In this document: positions 45,086 through 55,038 of the stretch, piece by piece | Layout: each line of letters starts with the position of its first letter | How positions within the stretch are numbered: the stretch's first letter is position 1 | Assembly: GCA_963971425.1 (NCBI GenBank) | Contig: OZ020514.1 | Location: 18,697,406 to 18,761,405 of the forward strand | Direction: 5' to 3' | DNA: 64,000 bases | Source of the DNA: Bryoerythrophyllum caledonicum | Lineage: Eukaryota > Streptophyta > Bryopsida > Pottiales > Pottiaceae | Program-made: the position numbers and the translations under genes | The notes under the pieces: generated by a model | Told to the model about the DNA's origin: nothing | Seen by the model: the letters and a program-made list of their open reading frames with translations, nothing else | The model's database searches: none

Positions 45086-46264
45086 TTAAGATCTTGGTCT
45101 GGCTTCGAGTCGAGGGCGCTTGTGCTTGTATGCATCCTTGAACTCACACTCCTGGAGAATCAGCTGTAGCTCAGCCATCTCCACATTACGACGAACATCT
45201 TCGTCATGCTTAAAAAGATACGTCTCGTGCGCCTTCTGATAACTCAGCCATGCAACTAGCTGCTCTTGACGCTTGCTTGAATTCTCCAAAGCAAACACCG
45301 AGCTCGCACCATGGAGGAAGTTGGTGATTACCATACACTCCAAAGCTCTCATATGGCGACTTGGCATCTGCTGCATCTTCGTCCATAAGTGAAATTCAGG
45401 CTTGGTCTCATCAAACCTGTTGACGTTCACCACACACTTGTATCGTATACACATGTGAGATAGGATGTTGCAAAATACTGCAGCTCGAAAACACACAGGG
45501 TCCGTGTGTCTTCGGTGAATCTCAAAAAAGGCTCGATAGGAATCACTGCATTCCTGGGGAGAAGAAAAACTCCCTGGAATCTGTGGCCAGTTGTAAGGCA
45601 CTGTGTCGAGCTTACTCCAGGGCGCCCACTTGTAACGCCGATATCCCTTCAAGGGACACTGGTGGTAGCTCATCGTGATCGCTGCTGGTGGCACCGTTGA
45701 CCAAGTCTGGGATACCTTGGGATATAGTTGATCCCACTGTCTCCAGACCTGCGGTGACAAGCCAAAGTCCTCCAACAGCCAATCTATGGCTTGCCATGAG
45801 GGAAATGGCACCTCCTCCTCGCTGTTAAACAGATTCTCGTACTCTCCGAGAAATCGTTGCTTGTTCAACGATCCGGTCACTGGTAGTGGCAAGCCTCCCC
45901 AGATCGTGTGTCTATAATCTGGAGGGGGTGACATGAAAGTGGCCATCTGAACCGCATCTGCCACATCCACCGTTTTCTTCTTTGCTCCCTCGATCGCACG
46001 CTTAAGTCGGTGGTGAGCTCGGACCTTGGCGTAGAGATACTGCCCCATGGTGATCTCACCTCGCTGAGCCAAGTCCTCGCGCTCCTGGACTTGAGTCATG
46101 CATCCCACAAAGCTCTGCTCATTTTGTAATAGCTTCGTCAGCTTCTCCATCTGGTTCTTCCATTCTCCCAGGTAGTCCGAGGAGAGGGGAATGGTCTTAA
46201 GATCAACCTCAGGAATGACTACCATTCGTTGAGCTACATCTGGTTGATCATACTGCCTCCGCAT
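45086..46264 (-). CDS. ORF-X of element A, C-terminal part (392 codons after the TAG)
   Basis: Begins directly after the TAG at 46265-46267 in the same frame as the larger part. The A2 copy reads through the matching place without a stop (LELQIERKRQLDH against LEGQL-stop-MRRQYDQ), so this is the end of one long protein rather than a separate gene. Conserved blocks shared with A2 are a WLLEDFGLS segment, PYNWPQIPGSFSSPQEC and TDPVCFRAAVFCNILSHMC; the last is Cys-rich and probably structural. The end is basic (KHKRPRLEARPRS). No catalytic motif or membrane segment is seen. Function unknown. Confidence 0.7.
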   Translation of the reverse strand: MRRQYDQPDVAQRMVVIPEVDLKTIPLSSDYLGEWKNQMEKLTKLLQNEQSFVGCMTQVQEREDLAQRGEITMGQYLYAKVRAHHRLKRAIEGAKKKTVDVADAVQMATFMSPPPDYRHTIWGGLPLPVTGSLNKQRFLGEYENLFNSEEEVPFPSWQAIDWLLEDFGLSPQVWRQWDQLYPKVSQTWSTVPPAAITMSYHQCPLKGYRRYKWAPWSKLDTVPYNWPQIPGSFSSPQECSDSYRAFFEIHRRHTDPVCFRAAVFCNILSHMCIRYKCVVNVNRFDETKPEFHLWTKMQQMPSRHMRALECMVITNFLHGASSVFALENSSKRQEQLVAWLSYQKAHETYLFKHDEDVRRNVEMAELQLILQECEFKDAYKHKRPRLEARPRS

Positions 46265-48442
46265 CTACAGCTGCCCCTCCAAGTGCCAGTAATATAGTAG
46301 CACTCTGGCTCCAATATCACCGATCGGTACCAGCAGCTGTCTCGAGTCCTCCAGCTGAAGGTCTTGTCTCACGATCATTTCGCAGATTAGATTCTGCATA
46401 TTGGCAAAATTCGCCGCTACGGTCCACAGGTTCTGAAATTCTCCTCGGCTCAGCTTGTCTCCATGATTCAAACACATCATGGTTAAACAAGCGGTCCTTT
46501 GCAACTCATAGGCTCGGAAGAGTGCAAAGGTTGGCGGACTGTGTAAGTCCTGGCGCCAAATGGCCTCTTGGAGTTTGCCCTTCACTCCTCTATCTACTGT
46601 TGTCTGTGAAGTCAACCGGGCATTAGCCTCGGTGACCTCCCGTACCTTCTCTTCCAATTCTGCTACCTGCAAAGAGTCGGGCGTAGCTACGGTCGACGTT
46701 TCCCTGCTTGCCTGCACCTCCCTCTTCTGTTGTGCTAGGGACGTCGCCAACTCCTTCGCCAGATTCTTCTCAGCCTGACACTGTTCCTGCACCTGCTGAT
46801 ATTGAGTCTTCAGATTCTCAATCTCGAGCAAGTATTCTTCAACTTGTCGCTCCTTCGCAGTGTCGAGATCCTTCCAGTGGGTAGCGCTCCCGGAAGCTTG
46901 CCGGAGCTCTTCTTGCAACGTGTGCCAATCTCGCACCTGTGCTTCCTTGTCTCCAGCTAGAGCCGAATTCTCCTTCTCCGACTCCGCCTTGAGGCGATGG
47001 TACTCCTGCTCCATGTGGCTCAGCTTCTTCTGCAACTCCTCGCATTGCTGTGCCTTCGTCGTCTGATCGTTGCACAAGGTCTCCCAGCGCTGAACTTCTT
47101 CAGTTGTTTGGGCTAACTTCCCTCGCAGTTCACCTCGCTCTCGGTCCAGCAGCTCTCTAGCCCGCTCAGCTTCCAACAGCGACTTCTCCAGCCGAAGCTT
47201 CTCGCGTTGGAAGTCCTTCTGCATTTGATCCTTGGCCAACAAGACATCCTTGTTGGTGGCTTGATATTGAGCTACGAGATCATCCTTTTGGATCACCATC
47301 AGCTCGAGTTTCTCCTTACTCAGCTCACGAACCTCACTCCGTTTGGTGCCATCGGCTTCCTGCGATTTCTTCTCTGTTCGCTTGATAGGCACTTCATCCT
47401 CAGGGTCCTCTACGTCGATGACGTTAGGAGCAGCGTACGGGACAATCTGCTTGGATGGTGTCTTGGGCGGCTTCGCTGTTCCTGGTGTACGCGGTTCCTG
47501 CCCTGAGGTGATCCTTAAAACACCTCCAGTGCCGATCGGGTGCTTCACCTTTTTCTTCTGCACCTCCACCAACGGTGTCTTCCCCTTGTCTTTCGCTCGT
47601 ACAGGGGCTTGAGGTGACCCTGGTGTCTCCTCTTCCTCGTCCTCCCTCGCAGGACTTGGCACGTCGTTATCTCCCAAGTCCTCTTCTTCTTCAGAAGCTT
47701 CTTCCGGTTCGTCCTCTTCCTCTTCCGGTTCTTCGACCATCTTGCGCAATCTCTTCTTCCTGGGACTCCTCCCTGATTCTTCTTCCACCTGTTGCGCTCC
47801 TCCAGTCAAGCTCTTCCTCAATGGGGGACAGATTGCTGAGAAGTATGTGGTTCCATGGAAGATGTTATGGCGGGTATTCTTCCCTGCCAGCTCCAATCGG
47901 AGATGCGCGTACATGATCTTGGACCAGTTGAGTCGCTCTCCATTCCAGCTCTTGTAAGCTGCGGCCAACGCGCTGGGCGATAATACCTCCGTTCCATCAA
48001 AAGCCATCAAAAGTCGAAGGTTGATAAATTTCAACCACTCCTTCCACGAAGCCTTGGCCTTCCTGATTGAATATCCCCGTCCTACCTTGGCGTCATCTGG
48101 CCTCTCGAATACCCGACTGAGCTCAGTCTTGGTTAGCAAAGGCAATCCCACCAGCGTAGGTCCTGTCTTCGGCAAGCTTGGACAATGCTGCTGGACGATC
48201 TCCACGTCGAAGCGAACCACTTCACCGTTGATTAAAAATTCGTCTTGCGCGCCTCGCTTGGAGCCCAGCATGAAGGCCAGCACTCGCGGTAGATCCGCCT
48301 CCGGCCATTGTTGCTCGATGAATTGCAGGAGACCTGCCTTTTCCAAGTTCTTGCGGTTGCCCTCATACACCTTCTTTGGCAACTCCCTGAGCGGTGAAGG
48401 ATCAATCTCAAAATCCTTCTTCGGCTTCCATTTCTGGCTCAT
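46265..48442 (-). CDS. ORF-X of element A, N-terminal part (to the internal TAG)
   Basis: I prefer the ATG at 48442 (MSQKWKPKKDFE), because the A2 copy aligns from here; the frame stays open upstream to 48550. Relative to this start, residues about 1-210 form a helical, Trp-containing domain (LLQFIEQQWPEADLPRVLAF, RLNWSKIMYAHLRLEL). An acidic stretch follows (about 230-280, almost all Glu/Asp), then a Pro/Lys-rich linker, a long coiled coil (about 370-620), and a helical block (PPTFALFRAYELQRTACL) up to the TAG. It lies downstream of pol, where some plant Gypsy elements carry an extra gene. The N-terminal domain is reminiscent of plant-transposon accessory proteins; this is unproven. Not an envelope: no signal peptide or membrane span is seen. 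Confidence 0.75.
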   Translation of the reverse strand: MSQKWKPKKDFEIDPSPLRELPKKVYEGNRKNLEKAGLLQFIEQQWPEADLPRVLAFMLGSKRGAQDEFLINGEVVRFDVEIVQQHCPSLPKTGPTLVGLPLLTKTELSRVFERPDDAKVGRGYSIRKAKASWKEWLKFINLRLLMAFDGTEVLSPSALAAAYKSWNGERLNWSKIMYAHLRLELAGKNTRHNIFHGTTYFSAICPPLRKSLTGGAQQVEEESGRSPRKKRLRKMVEEPEEEEDEPEEASEEEEDLGDNDVPSPAREDEEEETPGSPQAPVRAKDKGKTPLVEVQKKKVKHPIGTGGVLRITSGQEPRTPGTAKPPKTPSKQIVPYAAPNVIDVEDPEDEVPIKRTEKKSQEADGTKRSEVRELSKEKLELMVIQKDDLVAQYQATNKDVLLAKDQMQKDFQREKLRLEKSLLEAERARELLDRERGELRGKLAQTTEEVQRWETLCNDQTTKAQQCEELQKKLSHMEQEYHRLKAESEKENSALAGDKEAQVRDWHTLQEELRQASGSATHWKDLDTAKERQVEEYLLEIENLKTQYQQVQEQCQAEKNLAKELATSLAQQKREVQASRETSTVATPDSLQVAELEEKVREVTEANARLTSQTTVDRGVKGKLQEAIWRQDLHSPPTFALFRAYELQRTACLTMMCLNHGDKLSRGEFQNLWTVAANFANMQNLICEMIVRQDLQLEDSRQLLVPIGDIGARVLLYYWHLEGQL

Positions 48443-48550
48443 CTTGATCTCTGAGTCAACTGTTCTCTTACAACCAACGCCACTCTGTGAATTTGGATTC
48501 ACCATCTTGCACCTGTCTTTAACAACAAAGCAAAGCTCTTTTTCCTGCAA

Positions 48551-49923
48551 TGTCTACTTCGTTTTTGCAATCTTCTTTACGCTACGAACACTCTTAAGAC
48601 ATGCACCTACACTCATAGAATTCCCTATCATCTGTGCAGACTTATGTCTTAAGATTACATGCAAGGTGGTTACAACGGTTATTCCGTTTCTTGATTTTCT
48701 TTAACAAACTCTTTGATTTTACTCTCGTAGATAGTTATCTACTCTCAGTAAATTTTATTTCGTTAATCTCATACCTTAGCAAGGAAGATCAGTTGAATTC
48801 TGTTGTCTTAAGCAACCTTATTCACAACGACATGGCATAATCCAACAATTCTGTGAACTCACATTCAGCATGACTTAAACGACGAACTTACCACCAGAAC
48901 GTGTGACGACCTCTGCCTTCGCTCTTGGTGACACCTCGCTTCCCCGACGCAGAGTCTCACAAAACTCACAGCTTTGCAACAATTCTTCACGATACACTCT
49001 GACTCTCAATAATGCAAACTAACCTCTCGACTCTGCTTCAGCGACTGAACAATGCACTTGTGAATTCTCTCTGATGAGCCATAGCCAAGTTTGGTAGCTC
49101 GTTTTCTTAACGGCTCATCAAGTTTGCCACTTGGTTTTAAGTCTTGCCCCCACTCGTCCTTATCATCACGTTATTCAAGTCATTGCAATGATCTTTTTGA
49201 CGTGATTGATTGTTGTTTCCCTCGGGTGAAATGCCCACTTTTGTCCCTTCCATGTCACTTTAGTTGATCTTTCGTCATGATGAGATTTCTCCATTTTATG
49301 ACAAGGTCGCTTCTCACAGATTTCCTACCAACTTAATCATCATTTTTATTTTCTTAACTATTTCCATTTTTCATAATTTGCATCGTCTTACTTCTGTTTT
49401 AAGGCATCTCCTTATTTAAGTTTATTGTTGTCTCACAATTTTACTTTTTAAGATGAACTCCAGGGACAACCCCAGACTTACTGTCTTAAGGTGTCTACTC
49501 AAGTTCTTAAGACAACTGTAGATCTGACGTCTCTTGAGTGCTTGAAGACAGCTTAAGTTCTTTAAGACAACTGTGTCTTTAAGAGCACTTAAGTTCTTAA
49601 GACAACTGACATGACATCACACTTATGATCTTACTTTTGTGACTTAACTTGAGATGACTTCTTAAGTACTGTTCCTTTATGCAAAAATGATTTAGCTTTT
49701 AAGATTTTTGATTTTTTCAATAATACCTTATGACAAGGTTTCTCTCAAGAAAGTTTTTTGTGCATGTTTTTGTGAATGTTCACAAATTAACTATGACTTA
49801 AAACACAATATTTTTAACTTTCCCTTTGGTAGTTTAGGGTCGTTCCGGACCACTCAAAAACTTTTTCTTAAGATTACCCTTAAGTAGGGGTGTAGCCCCC
49901 CTCTTTTAAAAGGTAACTTGCCC
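48551..49923 (-). other. Element A spacer between pol and ORF-X
   Basis: 1.37 kb, no gene. CTTAAG words are dense near 49480-49700. A2 has a spacer at the same place (15532-17087). Confidence 0.7.
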
Positions 49924-52900
49924 TCAAGTTACATACTTTTTGAGCCTGTATCCATTATAGCGTGTTGCATGTACATTACCTGCAAAATCTTGTAATTCGA
50001 CGGAGCCATTAGGATAAGATTTAAGTATTTTATATGGTCCAAACCATCTCATTTTAAATTTCCCTGGAAATTTCTGGAATCTACTATCATAGAGTAGGAC
50101 TAAATCATTTTCTTTTAGAGTTTTTGGTTGTAATTTACTATCATAATAAGTTTTCCTTTGTTTTTGTATAGCTTCCATATTCATGTAGGCTTGACCTCTA
50201 ATTTCATCTAGACGTTCCAGATTATCTAATCTTTCTCTTAAAGATTGTTCATCATCTAATCTTTCAGAAATTGCCACACGTAAGGAAGGTAATGCCACTT
50301 CTATTGGGAGCATAGCTTCCAATCCATACACTAATTGAAAAGGGGTTGCTTTAGTTGTAGTTTTTATTGTACATCTATATGCCCATAATGCATTATTCAA
50401 CTCATAATCCCAATTAGATGCATTGCCTTGTAATGTCTTAGTGATGATCTTGCAAAGAATACCATTAGACTTCTCAGTTTGTCCATTAGCTCTAGGGTGA
50501 TAGGGTGACGACTTACGGTGCTTAATAAAATACTTTTGCAACATTTTCTCAATAGTGTCATTGATGAAATGAGTCCCTTTATCACTTACAATTTCTTTTG
50601 GACACCCAAACCTAGTGATAATATGTTCATAAATGAATTTTGCAACAGTGTCTGCATCATCATTTTTAGTGGCAAGGGCCTCTACCCACTTAGTCACATA
50701 TTCTGTTGCAACCAAGATATAGCGTTTTTGACCCTCACGACTAGGTGGTTTAATGGGGCCTACAAAGTCAATTCCCCATTTCTCAAAAGGAATTTGTGCT
50801 AAAATTGGTGTTAATGGCATAGCCTTAGTAGCTGTCGGTTTACCGACTCGCTGACAAGGATCACATTTTTTAACATAATTAGTGGCGTCGGCAAAAAGTG
50901 TGGGCCACCAATAGCCTGCTCGTAATGCTTTTTGAGCGGTAGCCCAACCCGCAAAATGCCCTCCACAGACATCATCATGACATCCTACTAAAATCATTGA
51001 CACTTCACTAGGATTTACACATCGTCGAAGTACATCATCTTTACCTCGCTTATAGAGAACACCACTAATCATAGTGTATGGTAACGATTGATGCACTAGT
51101 TTAATTTTATCTTTGCTAGTGTATTCAATAGGAAAAGTAGCTTTAGTTAAATAGTAGATGATGTCGGCATATTCTTTTGGAATTACATCAAGTACCTCCA
51201 CACCCTCCTTAACAGAAAAGATGTGTGCATCTGGAAAGTTATCATCTATGGACTGTGGATTTATGGTCTCACTAAGTCTTGATAAAAAATCTGCATTTTG
51301 ATGTATTTTCCCCGGTCTGACATTTATGGTAAAATTAAACTCTTGTAATAACAAAACCCACCTCGCAATTCGTCCACTTAATTGAGGCTTATTGATCATA
51401 TACTTCAAAGCATCATGATCAATATGGAAAGTAAATTTGTAACCCAATAAATAATGTCTATATTTTTTAACAGAGAAGATCATGCCAAGACCTTCTCTTT
51501 CAGTCACAGAATAATTTCTTTCTGGGGCACTCAACTGTCTACTTGCAAAGTAAATTGGTCTATCATGACCTTTAGAATCTTTTTGACTTAAGACACTTCC
51601 AATGGCCATATTAGAAGCATCAACATACACTTCAAAAGGTTTTGTCCAATCTGGGGGAATTAGGACAGGTGCTTTACTAAGACGACGTTTTAACTTGTTA
51701 AAAGCTTTGGTGCAATCATCTGTCCATACCCCAGGTAATAAAGTTTGTTTTGTTAAGACATTCAAAGGTGCTGCTATGAAAGCAAACCTATAAATAAATC
51801 TTCTATAATAACCTGTTGCTCCTAGAAAGCCTTTTAGTCCTGTTAGATGTTTAGGTATTTCCATATTAAGAATAATGTCTACTTTGTCTGGGTCTACCGA
51901 TATTCCCTCTTTTGAAACAACATGACCTAATAATTTACCACATACAGTGGCAAACTCAGACTTAGCAGCATTTATGGAGATGCCATATTCTTTACATTGA
52001 TTAAAACATTTCTTTAGGTTTTGTGCATGATCTTTCTTAGAACCAAACACACAAAAATCATCTAAAAATATCTCCATAAATTTTCTAAGATATTTTGTAA
52101 AGGCTTGAGTCATAACTCTTTGGAATGTTGCCGGAGCATTGCACAATCCAAATGGCATGACATTATATGCAAAAGTTCCCCAGTCCGTAGTGAAAGTGGT
52201 CAATGGTTTATCTTCTGGGGCAATCTGCACTTGATTATAACCCGAGAATCCATCAAGGAAAGAATAACACTCATGACCGGCTACACCATCTAGGACTGCA
52301 TCCGAAAATGGTAATGGAAAGAAATCTTTCTTAGTGGCTTTGTTCAACTGTCTGAAATCCTGACAAATACGGATCTTACCATTCTTTTTAGGTACTATGA
52401 CAATAGGTGACACCCATTCGCTAAATGGCACGGGATAAATGAAATTACACTCCAGTAATTTATCAATTTCCTCTTTAACCATCAGAGAATACTTTGGGTT
52501 CATCCTATATTGCCTTTGCCTAACAGGTTTAGCATCCGCTTCTAGGATAATTCGATGTTGACAAACATCAGGAGGTATGCCTTTCAAGTCTTTATAAGTC
52601 CAAGCAAAGGCATCATTTTCCTTCTTAAAGAATTCCAACCATTCTTCATATTCTTTAGAACTTAATTCATCATATATTTTAATAGGCTTAGGATCTTCCG
52701 TAGTGCCTAAATTTATTTCTATAGTATTTTTTACTAAAGGTCGAACATTAGGAATTTTTTTATCACCTAGTAATTGATCCGAGTCTGACACATAAGGAAT
52801 TTCCTTATCTGACTTCCCCTCAATAGTAATATTAAAAATAGGAGCATTTTGCCATGCTTCAATAGCTGCATCCGAGTCATCAACTTGACTGGGAGGGACA

Positions 52901-55029
52901 AAATACTCTCCATGACCTAAGTCTTTAAACGTAGGCATGTCCTGGACAACATTAGTGTCTTCAGGCTCAGATTCTGAATTGGGATCAGTAGTCCAATCTG
53001 AAGCATCATCCTGGGTCTCACCATGATAGTTTGCAGGAAACATAGGGAGAATAATTTGACTTTTACCCTTCCCAATTGTTAAAGTTCCCTTACCCCAATC
53101 GTCCTTAGCTTTAGCCAATGACAACCAAGGCCTGCCAAGGAGTATAGGATATGTGGAAATGGACTCACTCACCTTAAAGACAATATAGTCAATTTTATAA
53201 TCAATTCCACCAATTATTGTATTTAATTGTATCAATTTTCCCAAAGGTTTGACTCTACTTTGATCGGCCATTCTTAAAATAATGGGAGTAGGAACTAAGT
53301 TGGTTATACCCAACTCTTCCATAGTGTCAACATTCATAAGGTTGACACTACTCCCACTATCAATTTGGACTCCATCAATTAAAGTTCCATCTATAATTAC
53401 ATCGACTGTAGGTGCACCTGGATCTAGAGAGATATCATGAACGTTCACAATTTCGGGTTGAGATTTACTTGTTTCCTTATTTATTTTTTGTTTAGTTCCT
53501 TTAACATTGCCCTCCTCTTGTATTTTTGCTCTCTTTCTAATTAGAGAAGATGTTAATTCATTTTTACAATAAGGTGACAATGCAAGTAATTGTCTCAAAG
53601 AAATTTGAGGTTGTAATCTATCTAAATCTGTGAGAATATCATATGGATGCATACCCACTGTTAATCTCATAATTCTATTATGTTTTCTCTTTTTTAAAGA
53701 CATAGATGATTCTTTCATTATCTTTTTTGAAGGCTTATAAAAAGTAGGTTGTTCCAATGGTTTCATGGAGGTACTTGTTTTTTCCACTTTTGGAATTATA
53801 GGTACAACTTTTTCTGGCAAAGTAGATGTTATAGGTACTTGAGTTGGATTTTCCCGAGAATCACTACTTGTCATCTCTATTATTTGTGGTGATGGTTTAA
53901 GAATTTCTGGTCTTTTCAGTATAGTTGGCATATCTCTAGCAAGCACAGGATTAAGTTTTACTTTGCTATAATCACTCTCTGAACTATTAATGGGTTCTTT
54001 TTCAAGGGCCTTCTTGGCTTGTGATCTAGTGATAAAGACATCTTGAGGTGTATCAATTGCCATATAATTAACATTTCTAGTATTAGAAGACTCTACTTCT
54101 TGAATTTGAACTTGTTTCCTAACATTAGGAAACTCAGTAATTATGGCTGTGCAAAAGGTAGAAACATGTCCTGTTTGGCCACATCTCCCACACAAGGGAT
54201 TAAAACCAACTTGTTGACGTGCATTTGTGCATTCCCTAGAATAATGACCTGGCTCTCGACATCTATAACATATTACTTCTTTGTTTCTATCTTGGTTAGG
54301 TTCTCTCCAAACTTGATGTTGACTATAACCATTATTTCTTCTCGGATTGTTATTATTGTTTCCTGGTCTGGTGAAAGGTTGTTTGGATGTAATTCTATAA
54401 GGTTGTTTCTGGTTATTATTTTGAGAAGGTTGCTCTTGTACTAAGGCCTTAACTTCCTTGATATTTCTACAAGTAGTTATATCATGACCCTTTGCACCAC
54501 AATAAGCACATTTAAGCTTAGGTGTTCCTCCTATAGGATATCTACACTCGGTGGCCAAGTGTCCATGTCCCTTACAATTACTACACCAAATATTAGTTCG
54601 TTGATTGGTAGCCTTAGGTCTTTTATTTTTTCCTTCATTAACTTGGACTGACAATTCCCTAAATTGTTTTTGTAAGGCTTGTAGCTCATTTTCCTCATGA
54701 CTTGGAGGCATCAACACAAGTTGTTGCTCTCGAGGATGAGGTGGTCCTTGTATGGTTAATTGGGGTTGACTAGATGTTGACCTAGGATAATAATCTCTTC
54801 CACTATTATCCATCCCATATTGAGTAGATACAGGTAAAAGATATGGATCCTGATATGGAATTCTTTTTGTTTGTAACAACATATTAGATCGCTGCATAGC
54901 AGCTTCCCAATTTCTAGCAGCTTCATATGCTGCATTTAAATTTGCCGGGTTGGAAAGTTTAACCTGGTATATACACATAGGATCTAATAAACCTCTGGTA
55001 AAGGTATTAGTGATCCATGCTTCTGGCAT
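49924..55029 (-). CDS. pol: Element A pol with gag C-terminus (1,701 codons)
   Basis: An intact frame continuing from gag after one TGA. It begins inside the gag capsid region (MPEAWITNTFTRGLLDP). Four CCHC zinc knuckles follow at about residues 148-290 (CSNCKGHGHLATEC, CAYCGAKGHDITTC, CYRCREPGHYSREC, CGRCGQTGHVSTFC). The protease has IDSGSSVNLM at about 556; RT has IFLDDF at about 988; RNase H has VYVDAS at about 1133; integrase has the H-H-C-C finger (GCHDDVCGGH, CDPCQR) and D, D, E at about 1418, 1481 and 1518 (WGIDFVGP, VSDKGTHF, QTEKSNG). It ends with FGPYKILKSYPNGSVEL and no chromodomain. All catalytic residues are visible. The annotated start follows the stop and is not a true initiation site. 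Confidence 0.93.
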   Translation of the reverse strand: MPEAWITNTFTRGLLDPMCIYQVKLSNPANLNAAYEAARNWEAAMQRSNMLLQTKRIPYQDPYLLPVSTQYGMDNSGRDYYPRSTSSQPQLTIQGPPHPREQQLVLMPPSHEENELQALQKQFRELSVQVNEGKNKRPKATNQRTNIWCSNCKGHGHLATECRYPIGGTPKLKCAYCGAKGHDITTCRNIKEVKALVQEQPSQNNNQKQPYRITSKQPFTRPGNNNNNPRRNNGYSQHQVWREPNQDRNKEVICYRCREPGHYSRECTNARQQVGFNPLCGRCGQTGHVSTFCTAIITEFPNVRKQVQIQEVESSNTRNVNYMAIDTPQDVFITRSQAKKALEKEPINSSESDYSKVKLNPVLARDMPTILKRPEILKPSPQIIEMTSSDSRENPTQVPITSTLPEKVVPIIPKVEKTSTSMKPLEQPTFYKPSKKIMKESSMSLKKRKHNRIMRLTVGMHPYDILTDLDRLQPQISLRQLLALSPYCKNELTSSLIRKRAKIQEEGNVKGTKQKINKETSKSQPEIVNVHDISLDPGAPTVDVIIDGTLIDGVQIDSGSSVNLMNVDTMEELGITNLVPTPIILRMADQSRVKPLGKLIQLNTIIGGIDYKIDYIVFKVSESISTYPILLGRPWLSLAKAKDDWGKGTLTIGKGKSQIILPMFPANYHGETQDDASDWTTDPNSESEPEDTNVVQDMPTFKDLGHGEYFVPPSQVDDSDAAIEAWQNAPIFNITIEGKSDKEIPYVSDSDQLLGDKKIPNVRPLVKNTIEINLGTTEDPKPIKIYDELSSKEYEEWLEFFKKENDAFAWTYKDLKGIPPDVCQHRIILEADAKPVRQRQYRMNPKYSLMVKEEIDKLLECNFIYPVPFSEWVSPIVIVPKKNGKIRICQDFRQLNKATKKDFFPLPFSDAVLDGVAGHECYSFLDGFSGYNQVQIAPEDKPLTTFTTDWGTFAYNVMPFGLCNAPATFQRVMTQAFTKYLRKFMEIFLDDFCVFGSKKDHAQNLKKCFNQCKEYGISINAAKSEFATVCGKLLGHVVSKEGISVDPDKVDIILNMEIPKHLTGLKGFLGATGYYRRFIYRFAFIAAPLNVLTKQTLLPGVWTDDCTKAFNKLKRRLSKAPVLIPPDWTKPFEVYVDASNMAIGSVLSQKDSKGHDRPIYFASRQLSAPERNYSVTEREGLGMIFSVKKYRHYLLGYKFTFHIDHDALKYMINKPQLSGRIARWVLLLQEFNFTINVRPGKIHQNADFLSRLSETINPQSIDDNFPDAHIFSVKEGVEVLDVIPKEYADIIYYLTKATFPIEYTSKDKIKLVHQSLPYTMISGVLYKRGKDDVLRRCVNPSEVSMILVGCHDDVCGGHFAGWATAQKALRAGYWWPTLFADATNYVKKCDPCQRVGKPTATKAMPLTPILAQIPFEKWGIDFVGPIKPPSREGQKRYILVATEYVTKWVEALATKNDDADTVAKFIYEHIITRFGCPKEIVSDKGTHFINDTIEKMLQKYFIKHRKSSPYHPRANGQTEKSNGILCKIITKTLQGNASNWDYELNNALWAYRCTIKTTTKATPFQLVYGLEAMLPIEVALPSLRVAISERLDDEQSLRERLDNLERLDEIRGQAYMNMEAIQKQRKTYYDSKLQPKTLKENDLVLLYDSRFQKFPGKFKMRWFGPYKILKSYPNGSVELQDFAGNVHATRYNGYRLKKYVT

Positions 55030-55038
55030 ATTATGATC

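Noticed and set aside
46265..46267. ORF-X as two separate genes
   Set aside because: Same frame, no spacing, and the A2 copy aligns straight through the position of the stop.
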